From an uncultured Bacteroides sp. (GTDB taxonomy: Bacteria > Bacteroidota > Bacteroidia > Bacteroidales > UBA932): a DNA stretch of 57,626 nt. The notes beneath the pieces were generated by a model. It saw nothing but the letters and a program-made list of their open reading frames with translations. It ran no database searches and had not been told where the DNA came from. A program made the position numbers and the translations under genes. This document shows, in pieces, positions 1-8,391 of this stretch. Position 1 is the stretch's first letter; each line of letters opens with the position of its first letter. The stretch spans positions 1-57,626 of the forward strand of contig UREV01000016.1 of the NCBI GenBank assembly GCA_900546925.1. Direction: 5' to 3'.

Positions 1-15
1 TACCCTCACCCTAAA

Positions 16-36
16 TCCCTCCCCTCGGGGAAGGGA
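16..36. repeat. GC-rich hairpin of a CCCTCACCCT-type intergenic repeat
   Basis: The first 40 bases carry a CCCTCACCCTAAATCCCTCC-type sequence with an imperfect hairpin (TCCCTCCCC paired with GGGGAAGGGA, one bulged base). Sequences of this flavour recur as intergenic repeats in many bacteria. Only one partial copy is visible here, so the assignment as a dispersed repeat is inference. It could instead be the terminator of a gene lying left of the window. Confidence 0.35.
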
Positions 37-162
37 CTTGCTTTCGCCCTCTCGGACTCCATAAGCGGTGTTTCGCAAGTGCGAAACTTAACAAACAAAT
101 TTACAGATTTTCGCCCCATAATTCAACAGCAGCAAACAAAAAGTCGTAACTTTATGGCCGTT

Positions 163-1515
163 ATGAAAAAGGTTCTGATCATTACATACTATTGGCCCCC
201 GACCGGCGGTTCCGGTGTCCAGAGATGGGTCAAGTTCAGCAAGTATCTGCCGCAGTTCGGGTGGCAGCCGATTATCTACACTCCCGAGAACCCGGAGATG
301 ACCAGCGTCGACAAGACATTGGAAGAGGATATACCGAAAGAGGCTGTCGTCATAAAGAGGCATATAACAGAGTTTTACACTCTCTATCATAAACTTACAG
401 GAAAGAAGGATGCCACCAAAGAAGAGGTGAATCCTATTAATAATCAGAAAAAGACTTTCAAGCAGAAGCTGATGCTTTTCCTGAGAGGCAACTTGTTCAT
501 TCCTGATCCGCGCGTGACGTGGGTGAATCCGTCAGTACGTTTCCTGAAGAAATACTTGAAGGAGAACCATGTGGACGCGATAGTGAGCACCGGCCCGCCA
601 CAATCCATGCATCTGATAGCCAGACGTTTGTCCAAGGCGACAGGTATTCCGTGGGTGGCCGACTTCAGAGATCCGTGGACAAAGATGTTCTATTTCAAGC
701 ATTTATGTCTATGCGGATGGGCTGAACGCAGGCATCACAAACTGGAGAAGCAGGTCTTGGATGACGCTTCCGTAGTGGTGGCCGTATCCCCTCTCGTCCA
801 GGAAGAGTTCCAGGCCATGACCGGCACGCCTGTAGAGCTGATTACCAACGGGTTCGACGATGACGATTTCAGCCAGGTAGTAGAGCCTGACGGTTATTTC
901 AATGTCACCCATACAGGGCTTTTCGCATCTGACGGCAATCCGGAAATAATCTGGCAGGCGCTCGCGGAAAAATGCAGGCAGGATGCCGAGTTCGACAAGA
1001 TGCTACGTATAAGACTGGTGGGCAAGACCGACAACGAAATCATAGCATCGATTCTGGCAGCAGGTCTCGGTAGTCACCTTGTAAACCTTGGATATCAGAA
1101 TCATAACGTAGCCGTAAGGGAACAGAAGAACGCATCGCTGCTGATTCTTCCTCTGCGCAAAGAACCCGAATACAGGGCGACTCTGCCTGGAAAACTCTTC
1201 GAATATCTGGCATCCATGAATCCGATTTTAGGAATAGGTCAGACGGACGGAGCGATGGCGCGCATAGTGAACCAGACCAAGACAGGGGTAGTTTTCGGAT
1301 GGGAAGATAAGTCTTCCGTATCTGCCTACATCGACTTGTGCTGGCGTAATTTCAAGGATGCCGACGATTACGAAGACATCCAGGTGGAGCACTCCGGAGA
1401 GACAGATCTCAGTGAAATTCTTGAGCGCAATGACAAGGCCGAAACTATCCGCCAATTCTCCCGTAAAGCATTGACAGCCAGAATGGCAGATTTACTGAAC
1501 AGTCTAACAAAGTAA
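163..1515 (+). CDS. Glycosyltransferase, GT-B fold (GT4-like)
   Basis: Predicted cytoplasmic or membrane-associated glycosyltransferase of about 450 residues that would transfer a sugar from a nucleotide donor during surface polysaccharide or glycolipid synthesis. The N-terminal Rossmann segment has the Bacteroidota signature YYWPPTGGSGVQRW (residues 9-22). The donor-binding half carries GKLFEYLAS (residues 343-351), where family members have their conserved Glu. I chose ATG 163 (MKKVLIITYYWPP) over the upstream ATG 154 and a GTG at 79, because homologues start at this motif. A TAACTTTA box at 147-154 is very close to the start and is a doubtful promoter. It converges on a YfhO-like gene across a shared terminator. 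The acceptor and product cannot be told. Confidence 0.85.
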   Translation: MKKVLIITYYWPPTGGSGVQRWVKFSKYLPQFGWQPIIYTPENPEMTSVDKTLEEDIPKEAVVIKRHITEFYTLYHKLTGKKDATKEEVNPINNQKKTFKQKLMLFLRGNLFIPDPRVTWVNPSVRFLKKYLKENHVDAIVSTGPPQSMHLIARRLSKATGIPWVADFRDPWTKMFYFKHLCLCGWAERRHHKLEKQVLDDASVVVAVSPLVQEEFQAMTGTPVELITNGFDDDDFSQVVEPDGYFNVTHTGLFASDGNPEIIWQALAEKCRQDAEFDKMLRIRLVGKTDNEIIASILAAGLGSHLVNLGYQNHNVAVREQKNASLLILPLRKEPEYRATLPGKLFEYLASMNPILGIGQTDGAMARIVNQTKTGVVFGWEDKSSVSAYIDLCWRNFKDADDYEDIQVEHSGETDLSEILERNDKAETIRQFSRKALTARMADLLNSLTK

Positions 1516-1552
1516 GCGTTCATAACTATCTTAACGCTCACCAGATAAACTC

Positions 1553-1583
1553 AAGAAAAGCCGGCGATTGACCGGCTTTTCTT
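1553..1583. terminator. Bidirectional Rho-independent terminator
   Basis: Perfect 12-bp inverted repeat AAGAAAAGCCGG / CCGGCTTTTCTT with a 7-nt loop, flanked by T-rich sequence on the plus side and A-rich sequence on the other. It sits between the convergent glycosyltransferase and YfhO-like genes. The stop codon of the minus-strand gene (1582-1584) lies inside the edge of the stem. Confidence 0.85.
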
Positions 1584-4209
1584 ATTTTTCACGACATCCA
1601 TAAAGAACCCCGCCTGCAGAGGCGAGAATCAGCAGAATCAGCAGAATGGAAGAGGCTCTGGAGATATTCGAACTGATCCTATATGACGCAGGCTCGAAAC
1701 GCATCACAATATCGTGCTCGCCTGCAGGAAGAACCGCGCCGCGCAGAGTCCAGTTCGCACGGAAGAGTTTCAGAGTCTCCGCAGGATTATCGGCCAGGGT
1801 CAATGTCCATCCGTCAGGATAGTATATCTCACTGAATATCACCGCCCTATCTGACGCAGCCTTATAATGGTAGCGCAACTCGTTCGGCGCATATGAAGTC
1901 ATATAGACCGTGTCTGACCAGGATGCCACCTTCGCTTCCGCACCCTTGGCTTCGCACGCTGAAATCGCCTCCGCAGCCCATTTGAAATCCGGACCGATGA
2001 CTGCAGTTGTGTGAAGGTCAATGCTGGAGAGCTTCGATATTTCATCATTGGCAGAACCTGCCTGGGCAGCAGAATCGACGAACCACGCAGTGCCCATGGC
2101 ATTAGGGTTCACGACTGGGGCTACTTTGTCATCCAGAATCACATACTTGTCATTCAGCATTGACAAAACCGGAACCTTCGGGAAGGAATCTGCGAGACCC
2201 TCCAACGAACCGGCAGCATTGACAGCAGCAATCACGGAATTAATCTCAGCGGTAAGATGGCGGTCGATCAGGTCCTGGTAGCGCTGCATCTTAACTGGGC
2301 TGTAGCCGCCGATATTCTTGTGCCAATAACTCGGGTGCGAATCGTTGAACACATTGACAGTCAAGTCGAGAACTCTATAGCTCTTCGCAGGGTCAGCCAA
2401 AATGGCCTCATCCACTGGACGCTTATTGAACTGGCTCTGGAAGTTTTTAGGCGTAACGAAGTGACTGTTATTAAGATAGCGTTTGCCGACCGCGAACATG
2501 TTCAGAAGCACCAATGCGGAGATGGCCGCGGCTGCGACATATCTCCTCTTACCGACGTAGGCATCATCGCCGGGAATGTCTTTAGGTTTGCTGTACGCCC
2601 ACATAATCAGGACATAGGCAGCCACTATAAGGAAGAATGACATAAGTGCGTCATTTTCAAGGAGTTTCGCTCTATCAGCCTGAAGTGCAGCCACTAGGTC
2701 CGGGTGCATCTGCGAGTCCGCAGCGCCTGAGAAATCACCGGCAATGCCAGGAAAAATAGAGCAAAGTAAGCAGAAGCCGCCCGTAATTGTCAATGCTATT
2801 ATGCCAGGTTTTCTGAATTGTTCAGCGGTAAATCCGCCTTTCAGGATCTTGTCCAGGACGAAGAAACCGAGCATCGGCAGGGTCACTTGGAGTATTATCA
2901 ATGCCATGGAAACTGTCCTGAATTTGCTGTAGAATGGCATGTAGTAGTACCAGAACTTCGTGAACGGCATGAAATGATTTCCGACACCGAGAAGTATGGC
3001 TATTACAGTAGCTGCGAGTATCCACCATTTGTCACGCCCCTTACACATAAATAGTCCGAGAATGAACAGGAAGATGGTTATGGCGCCCATATACATAGGT
3101 CCCGCGGTAAACGGCTGAGGGCCCCAGTAAAGAGGCAGGGTTTTGGCCACTTCGCGAAGGTTCGGCTGTCCGTACTGCTTTAGAAGTTTAATAGTCTCTG
3201 ATTTAGAGTAGTTTACAGCTCCGGATGACGCACCTCCGTTGAAGTCAGGAATCATCATGTTCGGCAGTTCTTGCCAGCCGTAAGACCAGGCTGTGGCGTA
3301 TTCGAGGTCCAGACCTTTCGTCTTTCCGGAATTTTCGCTGCTCCCGTCCGCAAGTTCCGAACCGCCGCGCATGGTGTGTTTCGAGTAGTTGTAGGTCGGA
3401 ATGAGTTTGTTCGCGTTCGCGCCAATGCCGATGATACCTATGGTCAGGAGCAATGCTGAAGCGGCGAAGAATTTGACGATTCCGTGTCTACGTTCCTTGT
3501 CGGCGACGAGCCATATAAAGAGACCTATGGCGTAGCAGAATATAATGATAGCCAGATAGTAAGATATCTGTATATGGTTTGCTTTTATCTGGAAATTGAG
3601 CGCCATGCCGAACAGGGATGCCCCGAGAATGGTCTGTGGAAGCCATGACTTCCAGGACGTGGATTTCGGGGATTCATCGGCATTGACCCTAAACATGCTG
3701 AGGGCGGTCCGGTAGGTGAAAATCACGGCGGCGAGGACCCACGGGAGCCAGGCGATGGCCATCATTTTGGTGTTGTGGCCGACCTGGATGATTTGCATGT
3801 TGTAGGAACAGAAGGCGACGGCGACAGCTCCGCCGATGGCGACGATGGGGCTGATTCCGAGGCTGAGCATCAGGAGAAACGCGCCTAACAAGGTGATAAA
3901 CAGGTAGGTAGCAGGGCGTTTTCCTATAAGGAATGCGTTGTATATGGATTGGGTCCAGTCGCCTTCGGGGTTTCCGGTGAGCATGGTCGTAGGCATTCCG
4001 CCGAACATGGAGTCTGTCCAGGCGGTCCTGTCGTCAGGGTGCTCATCGTTCCACTGGTTGGCCTCATGTGCCATACCCACATATCCCGATATATCGCTCT
4101 GGTTCACTATTTTACCATCCAGCACTTGCGGAACGAATCCGTAAGAAAGTCCCAGGAAAAGGACTATTATGCCCAAAAACATAAGGGCTTTTTTCCATAT
4201 TTTCTGCAT
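1582..4209 (-). CDS. YfhO-like multi-pass membrane protein
   Basis: Large integral membrane protein of 875 residues with an N-terminal membrane anchor, a series of hydrophobic segments over roughly residues 100-570, a long soluble stretch, and a last transmembrane helix near residues 845-870. This is the layout of YfhO-family proteins, which resemble GT-C glycosyltransferases. In Firmicutes, YfhO is linked to sugar decoration of lipoteichoic acid; the Bacteroidota members have no settled function. The neighbouring glycosyltransferase fits a surface glycan role, but that is inference. A TAACTTTG -7 box lies at 4235-4242. The gene contains an unusually high number (about six) of the CATTGAC word described in the findings. 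Confidence 0.8.
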   Translation of the reverse strand: MQKIWKKALMFLGIIVLFLGLSYGFVPQVLDGKIVNQSDISGYVGMAHEANQWNDEHPDDRTAWTDSMFGGMPTTMLTGNPEGDWTQSIYNAFLIGKRPATYLFITLLGAFLLMLSLGISPIVAIGGAVAVAFCSYNMQIIQVGHNTKMMAIAWLPWVLAAVIFTYRTALSMFRVNADESPKSTSWKSWLPQTILGASLFGMALNFQIKANHIQISYYLAIIIFCYAIGLFIWLVADKERRHGIVKFFAASALLLTIGIIGIGANANKLIPTYNYSKHTMRGGSELADGSSENSGKTKGLDLEYATAWSYGWQELPNMMIPDFNGGASSGAVNYSKSETIKLLKQYGQPNLREVAKTLPLYWGPQPFTAGPMYMGAITIFLFILGLFMCKGRDKWWILAATVIAILLGVGNHFMPFTKFWYYYMPFYSKFRTVSMALIILQVTLPMLGFFVLDKILKGGFTAEQFRKPGIIALTITGGFCLLCSIFPGIAGDFSGAADSQMHPDLVAALQADRAKLLENDALMSFFLIVAAYVLIMWAYSKPKDIPGDDAYVGKRRYVAAAAISALVLLNMFAVGKRYLNNSHFVTPKNFQSQFNKRPVDEAILADPAKSYRVLDLTVNVFNDSHPSYWHKNIGGYSPVKMQRYQDLIDRHLTAEINSVIAAVNAAGSLEGLADSFPKVPVLSMLNDKYVILDDKVAPVVNPNAMGTAWFVDSAAQAGSANDEISKLSSIDLHTTAVIGPDFKWAAEAISACEAKGAEAKVASWSDTVYMTSYAPNELRYHYKAASDRAVIFSEIYYPDGWTLTLADNPAETLKLFRANWTLRGAVLPAGEHDIVMRFEPASYRISSNISRASSILLILLILASAGGVLYGCREK

Positions 4210-4234
4210 CGTCGACGCTTTTTGTTTTCGGGTA

Positions 4235-4242
4235 CAAAGTTA
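4235..4242 (-). promoter_or_regulatory. -7 promoter box of the YfhO-like gene
   Basis: TAACTTTG on the minus strand matches the Bacteroidota -7 consensus TAnnTTTG and lies 26 bp before the ATG at 4209. The long palindrome at 4242-4283 abuts it where the -33 element would be expected, so the palindrome may affect this promoter. Confidence 0.55.
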
Positions 4243-4283
4243 GTAACTCTCAGAAAATAACCGGCTATTTTCTGAGAGTTACT
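4242..4283. repeat. Perfect 18-bp inverted repeat, possible short MITE relative or terminator
   Basis: Two perfect 18-bp arms (4242-4259 and 4266-4283) enclose a 6-nt loop in the spacer between the fic stop and the YfhO-like start. It could terminate fic transcription, although it is about 90 bp past the stop and lacks a clean T tract. Its outer sequence AGTAACTCT...AAAATAACC is nearly the same as the ends of the 161-bp element at 46566-46726, which suggests the two are related. Confidence 0.6.
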
Positions 4284-4373
4284 TAGTGGTTTTACGGGAA
4301 GACTGACAGATTTAGGCAAAGATCCCTACTCTACAGCCTGAGGCTCATCACCAGAGTTCTTGGGGTCCTTCTA

Positions 4374-5513
4374 CTATTCAACATCGTTAACGGCGTTGGA
4401 ACCCGGCACGAGAGTTTTATCCGCTGATACGGAAATACCATAAGATACATCTCTTACCCTTCCCGGCTGAGGTATAAGAATGCCTTTCTCAACAAGGTCT
4501 TTCACGTCTCTGCCAGCAGTGTCATCAGATACTTTAACCTGCTTGGCCCAGTTCTTAACATTCAACTTACCGCAGTAGCCATCGAGATAGATGTTAAGGG
4601 CTGTCTTCTGACGGTCAGACACAACAACCTGTGAATGTGTCTGCCAGAAGATTGATTTGTCAAGAATTGACGAGAGCATCTCCCCAGCACTCTCGATTGC
4701 ACGGGACATACAATCCAGATACCAGTCTATCCAAAGTGTAATATCGCATCCTCCCTTCTGGCAGCGCTCAAGAATGTCGTTATACTTGCGTTTATCCTTG
4801 TTAATCTGCCTTGATATACTGAAGAAACGGAGTGTGGAGTCATCAGCCTGACTCAAAGCCATATCAGCAATAGCACGGCTGATTCGTCCGTTACCATCGT
4901 CAAAGGGGTGGATACTAACAAACCAGAAGTGCGCAACGGCAGATTTGATATAGTTCTTCGGAGTCGAATCTGCGTTAAACCAATCCAGGAATTTTTTCAT
5001 CTCAAAGGGCACCACGTCTGCAGAGGATGCCTGATAATGAACCTTCTCCCTATCCAAGGTTCCTGACACAACTTCCATAGGATCCATCCTATACTTACCG
5101 ACGTTTATGACCGCCATCCCGCTTCGTCCTGTAGGGAATAGACAGTTATGCCATCCAAACAGCCTGTCATCAGTAAGAGGCTGGTCGTATTTGCGCGTGG
5201 CGTCCATCATCATTTCCACTACACCCTCAATGTAATGGGAAGGCTCTACATCACCAACGATATGTACCCCCATTCTTCTTGCTACAGAAGAACGCACCTG
5301 GTCAGAATTCAATACAACGCCCTCAATCTCAGATGAAGCGAGGATATCATGAGTCAATGTTTCTACTGCAGCATTCATCTGAGCGTCGAATCCTATAGTA
5401 GAAAGCCTGCCCGCAAGAAAGCCAGCCGCCTTATTAACCTTGGCGAGTTTGGCATTAATTGCGTCTTTATCCCACGAGAAATTTGGCCAATCCTTAGTTT
5501 GATGTATATACAT
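4374..5513 (-). CDS. Fic family protein with DUF4172 N-terminus
   Basis: Fic (filamentation induced by cAMP) proteins usually transfer AMP from ATP to a protein side chain. The full active-site motif HPFDDGNGRISR is present at residues 202-213. An inhibitory-helix motif S60-x3-E64-G65 (SSEIEG) lies N-terminal, as in self-inhibited class II Fic proteins. Residues 1-50 look like the DUF4172 domain found in this subfamily. The C-terminus (about 310-370) resembles a winged helix, so the protein may bind DNA and regulate itself. I start at ATG 5513 (MYIHQTKDW, 379 residues); further upstream the frame runs through the promoter. It stands alone, with no antitoxin gene beside it, consistent with built-in inhibition. 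The target is unknown. Confidence 0.88.
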   Translation of the reverse strand: MYIHQTKDWPNFSWDKDAINAKLAKVNKAAGFLAGRLSTIGFDAQMNAAVETLTHDILASSEIEGVVLNSDQVRSSVARRMGVHIVGDVEPSHYIEGVVEMMMDATRKYDQPLTDDRLFGWHNCLFPTGRSGMAVINVGKYRMDPMEVVSGTLDREKVHYQASSADVVPFEMKKFLDWFNADSTPKNYIKSAVAHFWFVSIHPFDDGNGRISRAIADMALSQADDSTLRFFSISRQINKDKRKYNDILERCQKGGCDITLWIDWYLDCMSRAIESAGEMLSSILDKSIFWQTHSQVVVSDRQKTALNIYLDGYCGKLNVKNWAKQVKVSDDTAGRDVKDLVEKGILIPQPGRVRDVSYGISVSADKTLVPGSNAVNDVE

Positions 5514-5532
5514 ATCATTCGGTTTTAGACTG

Positions 5533-5566
5533 CAAATATAATCAAATGCGGTTAATAAACCGCAAA
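5533..5566 (-). promoter_or_regulatory. fic promoter (TTTG - 22 bp - TATATTTG)
   Basis: On the minus strand TTTG (5566-5563) and TATATTTG (5540-5533) match the -33 and -7 elements of Bacteroidota promoters with a 22-bp spacer. The predicted transcript starts just before ATG 5513. An inverted repeat overlaps the -33 box. Confidence 0.65.
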
Positions 5567-5586
5567 TAATGCGGGCTATTAACCGC
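5548..5586. promoter_or_regulatory. Palindromic operator-like site upstream of fic
   Basis: A perfect 10-bp inverted repeat, GCGGTTAATA (5548-5557) and TATTAACCGC (5577-5586), surrounds a further AACCGC copy at 5558-5563. The site covers the -33 element of the fic promoter. Binding there would be expected to repress fic; the winged-helix-like C-terminus of the Fic protein is one candidate binder. Regulation is inferred from position only. Confidence 0.55.
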
Positions 5587-5695
5587 AAAGTACTCAACTA
5601 GTATTCTTTAAGCCATCAGTTCTACGCTGCCCCCTTCGCGACATTAGTATACACAAGAATGAGCATTGAATTACAAAATTCGAGAATATTTTTTG

Positions 5696-5703
5696 TATTT
5701 TTG
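5696..5703 (+). promoter_or_regulatory. -7 promoter box upstream of short ORF and aldo/keto reductase
   Basis: TATTTTTG matches TAnnTTTG. It lies 25 bp before the short ORF at 5729 and about 100 bp before the reductase start, so both would be on one transcript. No clear TTTG is seen at the usual spacing. Confidence 0.45.
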
Positions 5704-5728
5704 TCTTTGGTTGAAATTACTTACAGAT

Positions 5729-5794
5729 ATGGCATCATACAAACCGGACTTTAACCGCCATTTTAAGACAGCAACTCTGGACGAGGTGAAATAA
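5729..5794 (+). CDS. Possible 21-codon leader peptide or small protein
   Basis: A 21-codon reading frame from ATG 5729 to TAA 5794 sits between a good -7 box and the aldo/keto reductase, ending 9 bp before that gene. The peptide is polar and basic with no signal sequence or membrane segment. I do not recognise it. It could be a translated leader, a genuine small protein, the remnant of a larger gene, or chance. Its position just after a promoter is the only support. Confidence 0.25.
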   Translation: MASYKPDFNRHFKTATLDEVK

Positions 5795-5803
5795 TTTACG
5801 CGA

Positions 5804-6646
5804 ATGGAAAAAGTTACATTAAACAACGGGGTCGAGATGCCGGTATTGGGTCTCGGCACATATAAGAGCACTGATCCTGTGGAGTGCAGCGTAAGCGTAA
5901 AAGCTGCGCTGGAATGTGGATACAGGATGATCGACACGGCACAACTCTATGGAAATGAAGACGTTGTCGGTAAGGCGATTAAGGAATCCGGCATTCCACG
6001 AGACGAGATTTTCATCACCACTAAAATCTGGTGCGACAACTTCAGCCACGCCAGAAAATCCGTCATGGAATCATTGACAAAACTCGGGACGGACTACATC
6101 GACCTGATGCTCCTTCACTGGCCGTATGGCGACATTTATGCGGCCTGGCGCGACCTTGAGGCGCTCTACAAGGAGGGCGTACTGCGCGCGATCGGAGTGT
6201 CTAACTTCAATACTGACAGGCTGATAGACCTCATAAACTATAACGAAATCCGCCCGGCAGTAAACCAGATCGAGACGAATCTGCAGGCACAGCGCCTGAA
6301 AGAACACGAGTGGATGACCCGACTGAACGTGCAGCACGAGGGATACATGCCGTTCGGCCAGGGACGCGCCAACGAAATGTTCGAAGACCCGAAAATCCTC
6401 GAAATCGCCGCAAAATACGGCAAAACCCCACGCCAGGTCGCGCTCAGATACCAGATCCAATGCGGCGTAATCGTAATCCCGAAGAGCGTAAATCCGGAAA
6501 GGGTTCGTGCCAATGCCGAAGTTTTCGATTTTGCTCTCTCGGATCAGGACATGGCTGCCCTGCGTTCGATGGACATGGAAAAACCGCTTACAGGAGATCC
6601 TGAGACACCGGAAAGAACCATGAAAATAACAGGGTTCAAGTTATAA
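5804..6646 (+). CDS. Aldo/keto reductase
   Basis: NAD(P)H-dependent oxidoreductase of 280 residues with a TIM-barrel fold, reducing aldehydes or ketones in the cytoplasm. The catalytic tetrad is present: D44 and Y49 in the DTAQLYGNE stretch, K74 in TTKIW and H105 in LLHWP. The cofactor-phosphate loop IPKSVNPERV is near residues 226-235. Length and motifs fit the DkgA-like bacterial subfamily (2,5-diketo-D-gluconate or methylglyoxal reductases), but the substrate cannot be read from sequence. It ends 3 bp from the convergent broken barrel gene. Confidence 0.9.
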   Translation: MEKVTLNNGVEMPVLGLGTYKSTDPVECSVSVKAALECGYRMIDTAQLYGNEDVVGKAIKESGIPRDEIFITTKIWCDNFSHARKSVMESLTKLGTDYIDLMLLHWPYGDIYAAWRDLEALYKEGVLRAIGVSNFNTDRLIDLINYNEIRPAVNQIETNLQAQRLKEHEWMTRLNVQHEGYMPFGQGRANEMFEDPKILEIAAKYGKTPRQVALRYQIQCGVIVIPKSVNPERVRANAEVFDFALSDQDMAALRSMDMEKPLTGDPETPERTMKITGFKL

Positions 6647-6649
6647 CAG

Positions 6650-8320
6650 CTACTGCACCATAAGATTGGCCATAGCCCGTCGCGCACTGTTGCTGCGGGC
6701 TGCGTTCATCTTTCCGAAATTCCAGGAAATAGAAAAGACAATGTTACGCCCTAAGACATTCGTGAAACTGTCCTGAACATAATTCTCGCGTACAATGTGA
6801 GATACAGGCCTCGCCTGATCCAAAATATCCGCGAACTCCAGGCCGAAACTCACGTTATAAGCCAATCCATCAGTCAAACTCTCGATAAAACCGCTCTCGC
6901 CCGAATAGAATCTATCACCCGAAGAGTTGCCCCAGAAAGACGACATAAAACTCTTATAATCCATGTTTTCCATGTCAATGCCGGATAACACTCCTTTGCT
7001 CTGATAGTTGACCTCACGGCTATAATTGACACCTCCAAACAAGACAGCACTAAGTTTTCCGTTCTTCGTAAGCGTCTTATTTAAATTCAGATTCAACGAA
7101 TGAGAAGTAGATGGTTTCCTGGCATTTACAGGAATCGAGTACCTGATGCCGTTTTCATCGAACCAAATCGCGGAAACGCGTGCATCCTGCGTAATATAAC
7201 CGCTGAAGTACAAAGCCCAGGACATCCTGATTTTCTTGAACCGACCATACCCATTTAACCAATACCTGTGCATCATCGACGGATGCAAATAAATATTACC
7301 AGCTGTGATTCTCGTAGGATCCAAGATATTGAACGAAGGAATGATACTGGCTGCAGACGGACGCTCAGAATCGAAGTCATAACCAGCGTATGCGTAATTC
7401 CCCTTTACAGACGTATTGAACTTCAAGAACGGAGAAAAAGCTAATGTCCAATCATCCTTACCAGTCCTCGTATCTATGCCATAAGACCTGGAATAATTCT
7501 CATTATTCACCCACCTTACAATACCGCCGAACTGCAAATTCGTCTCACCTTTATCATACTGCCCAAGTATTCTTCCATAATTACTTATGTAGTGGTTCTC
7601 CGATTTGGATGTATAATAATCATTGATAGAATGGTCCTGATTGAAAGCATCGCTGTTGCTTGTCCTTACCTTATAATAACTGGAGACAAACCCCTGGACC
7701 GCCCAATTCTTGCCTATCGGCTCGACATACTGAAAGCTGCCGCCATAAGTGTAATTATACCCGCCATTGTCATAAAAAAGGTTTCTGTCAATGCTGGCGT
7801 TATCTTTAGCGTACCACGTAGATGAATTCTCTCTGGAATCACCGTTGAAATTACCATAAGAATATGTACCTGTGACAGTTATGGACCTGCGCTTCTTTCC
7901 GAGATTCTTCACGCCGGCGGTAACCTTCGCTTCCTAAATAGCCTGAACATCAGGTTTCAACAGAATCTTTTTCAAATCAATAGTCTTCCTGACATAAATG
8001 GTCTTGTGATACGGCTTATATCCCATGAACTCGACATAGAAATCATACTCCCCTTTCGTAACGTCATTCATATGGATTTTTCCGTCAGGACCTGTAAGTG
8101 CGAAATTGGTGATGATTGTGTCCTTAACATGTTTCAAATAGACCGAAGCGAACGCAACAGGCTCTTTAGTAACCGAATCCGCTACTTCTGCCGTAAGATT
8201 GTAGGCAAGGTTATTAGTGAACATATCATATGAAATGACAGATTGCGCACTGATACCTGTTCCGAGAAACAACGAAACAAATAATGCAAGAAGAGTAGTT
8301 TTAAAACAAGTCAGCTTCAT
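6650..8320 (-). pseudogene. Broken outer membrane beta-barrel (TonB-receptor-like) gene
   Basis: Two reading frames in the same phase, 8320-7934 and 7933-6650, are separated only by an in-frame TAG at 7934-7936. The first encodes a signal peptide (about residues 1-25) and a carboxypeptidase-regulatory-like domain ending in LLKPDVQAI, exactly where such receptors continue into a plug domain. The sequence after the stop (EAKVTAG...) goes almost directly into beta-barrel strands ending at a typical C-terminal strand. The plug and early barrel seem missing, and the total of about 555 codons is short for the family (often 750-1000). I therefore call it a pseudogene with an internal loss plus a nonsense codon. 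An alternative is that each half is translated alone; the second half could start at GTG 7912 but would lack a signal peptide. Confidence 0.7.
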
Positions 8321-8335
8321 ATCGTTAGTTCATTA

Positions 8336-8386
8336 ATAGTCAGATAAATAATTATTTACAAATATAGTCAAATAAATAATTATTTA
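8336..8386. promoter_or_regulatory. Duplicated palindrome flanking a -7 box
   Basis: Two 23-bp direct copies (8336-8358 and 8364-8386, one mismatch), each containing the 14-bp palindrome TAAATAATTATTTA, flank the minus-strand -7 box TATATTTG (8359-8366) of the broken barrel gene. The arrangement looks like a pair of repressor operators. No regulator gene is nearby. Confidence 0.5.
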
Positions 8387-8391
8387 TTACT

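Noticed and set aside
79..162. Longer glycosyltransferase from GTG 79
   Set aside because: Family members begin at MKKVLIITYYWPP; the extension is low-complexity and Gln-rich.
5514..5597. Longer Fic protein from 5597
   Set aside because: The extension runs through the promoter and palindrome; the family starts at YIHQTKDW.
7934..7936. TAG read through as a special amino acid
   Set aside because: The gene also lacks its plug region and no recoding signal or stem is seen, so simple decay is more likely.
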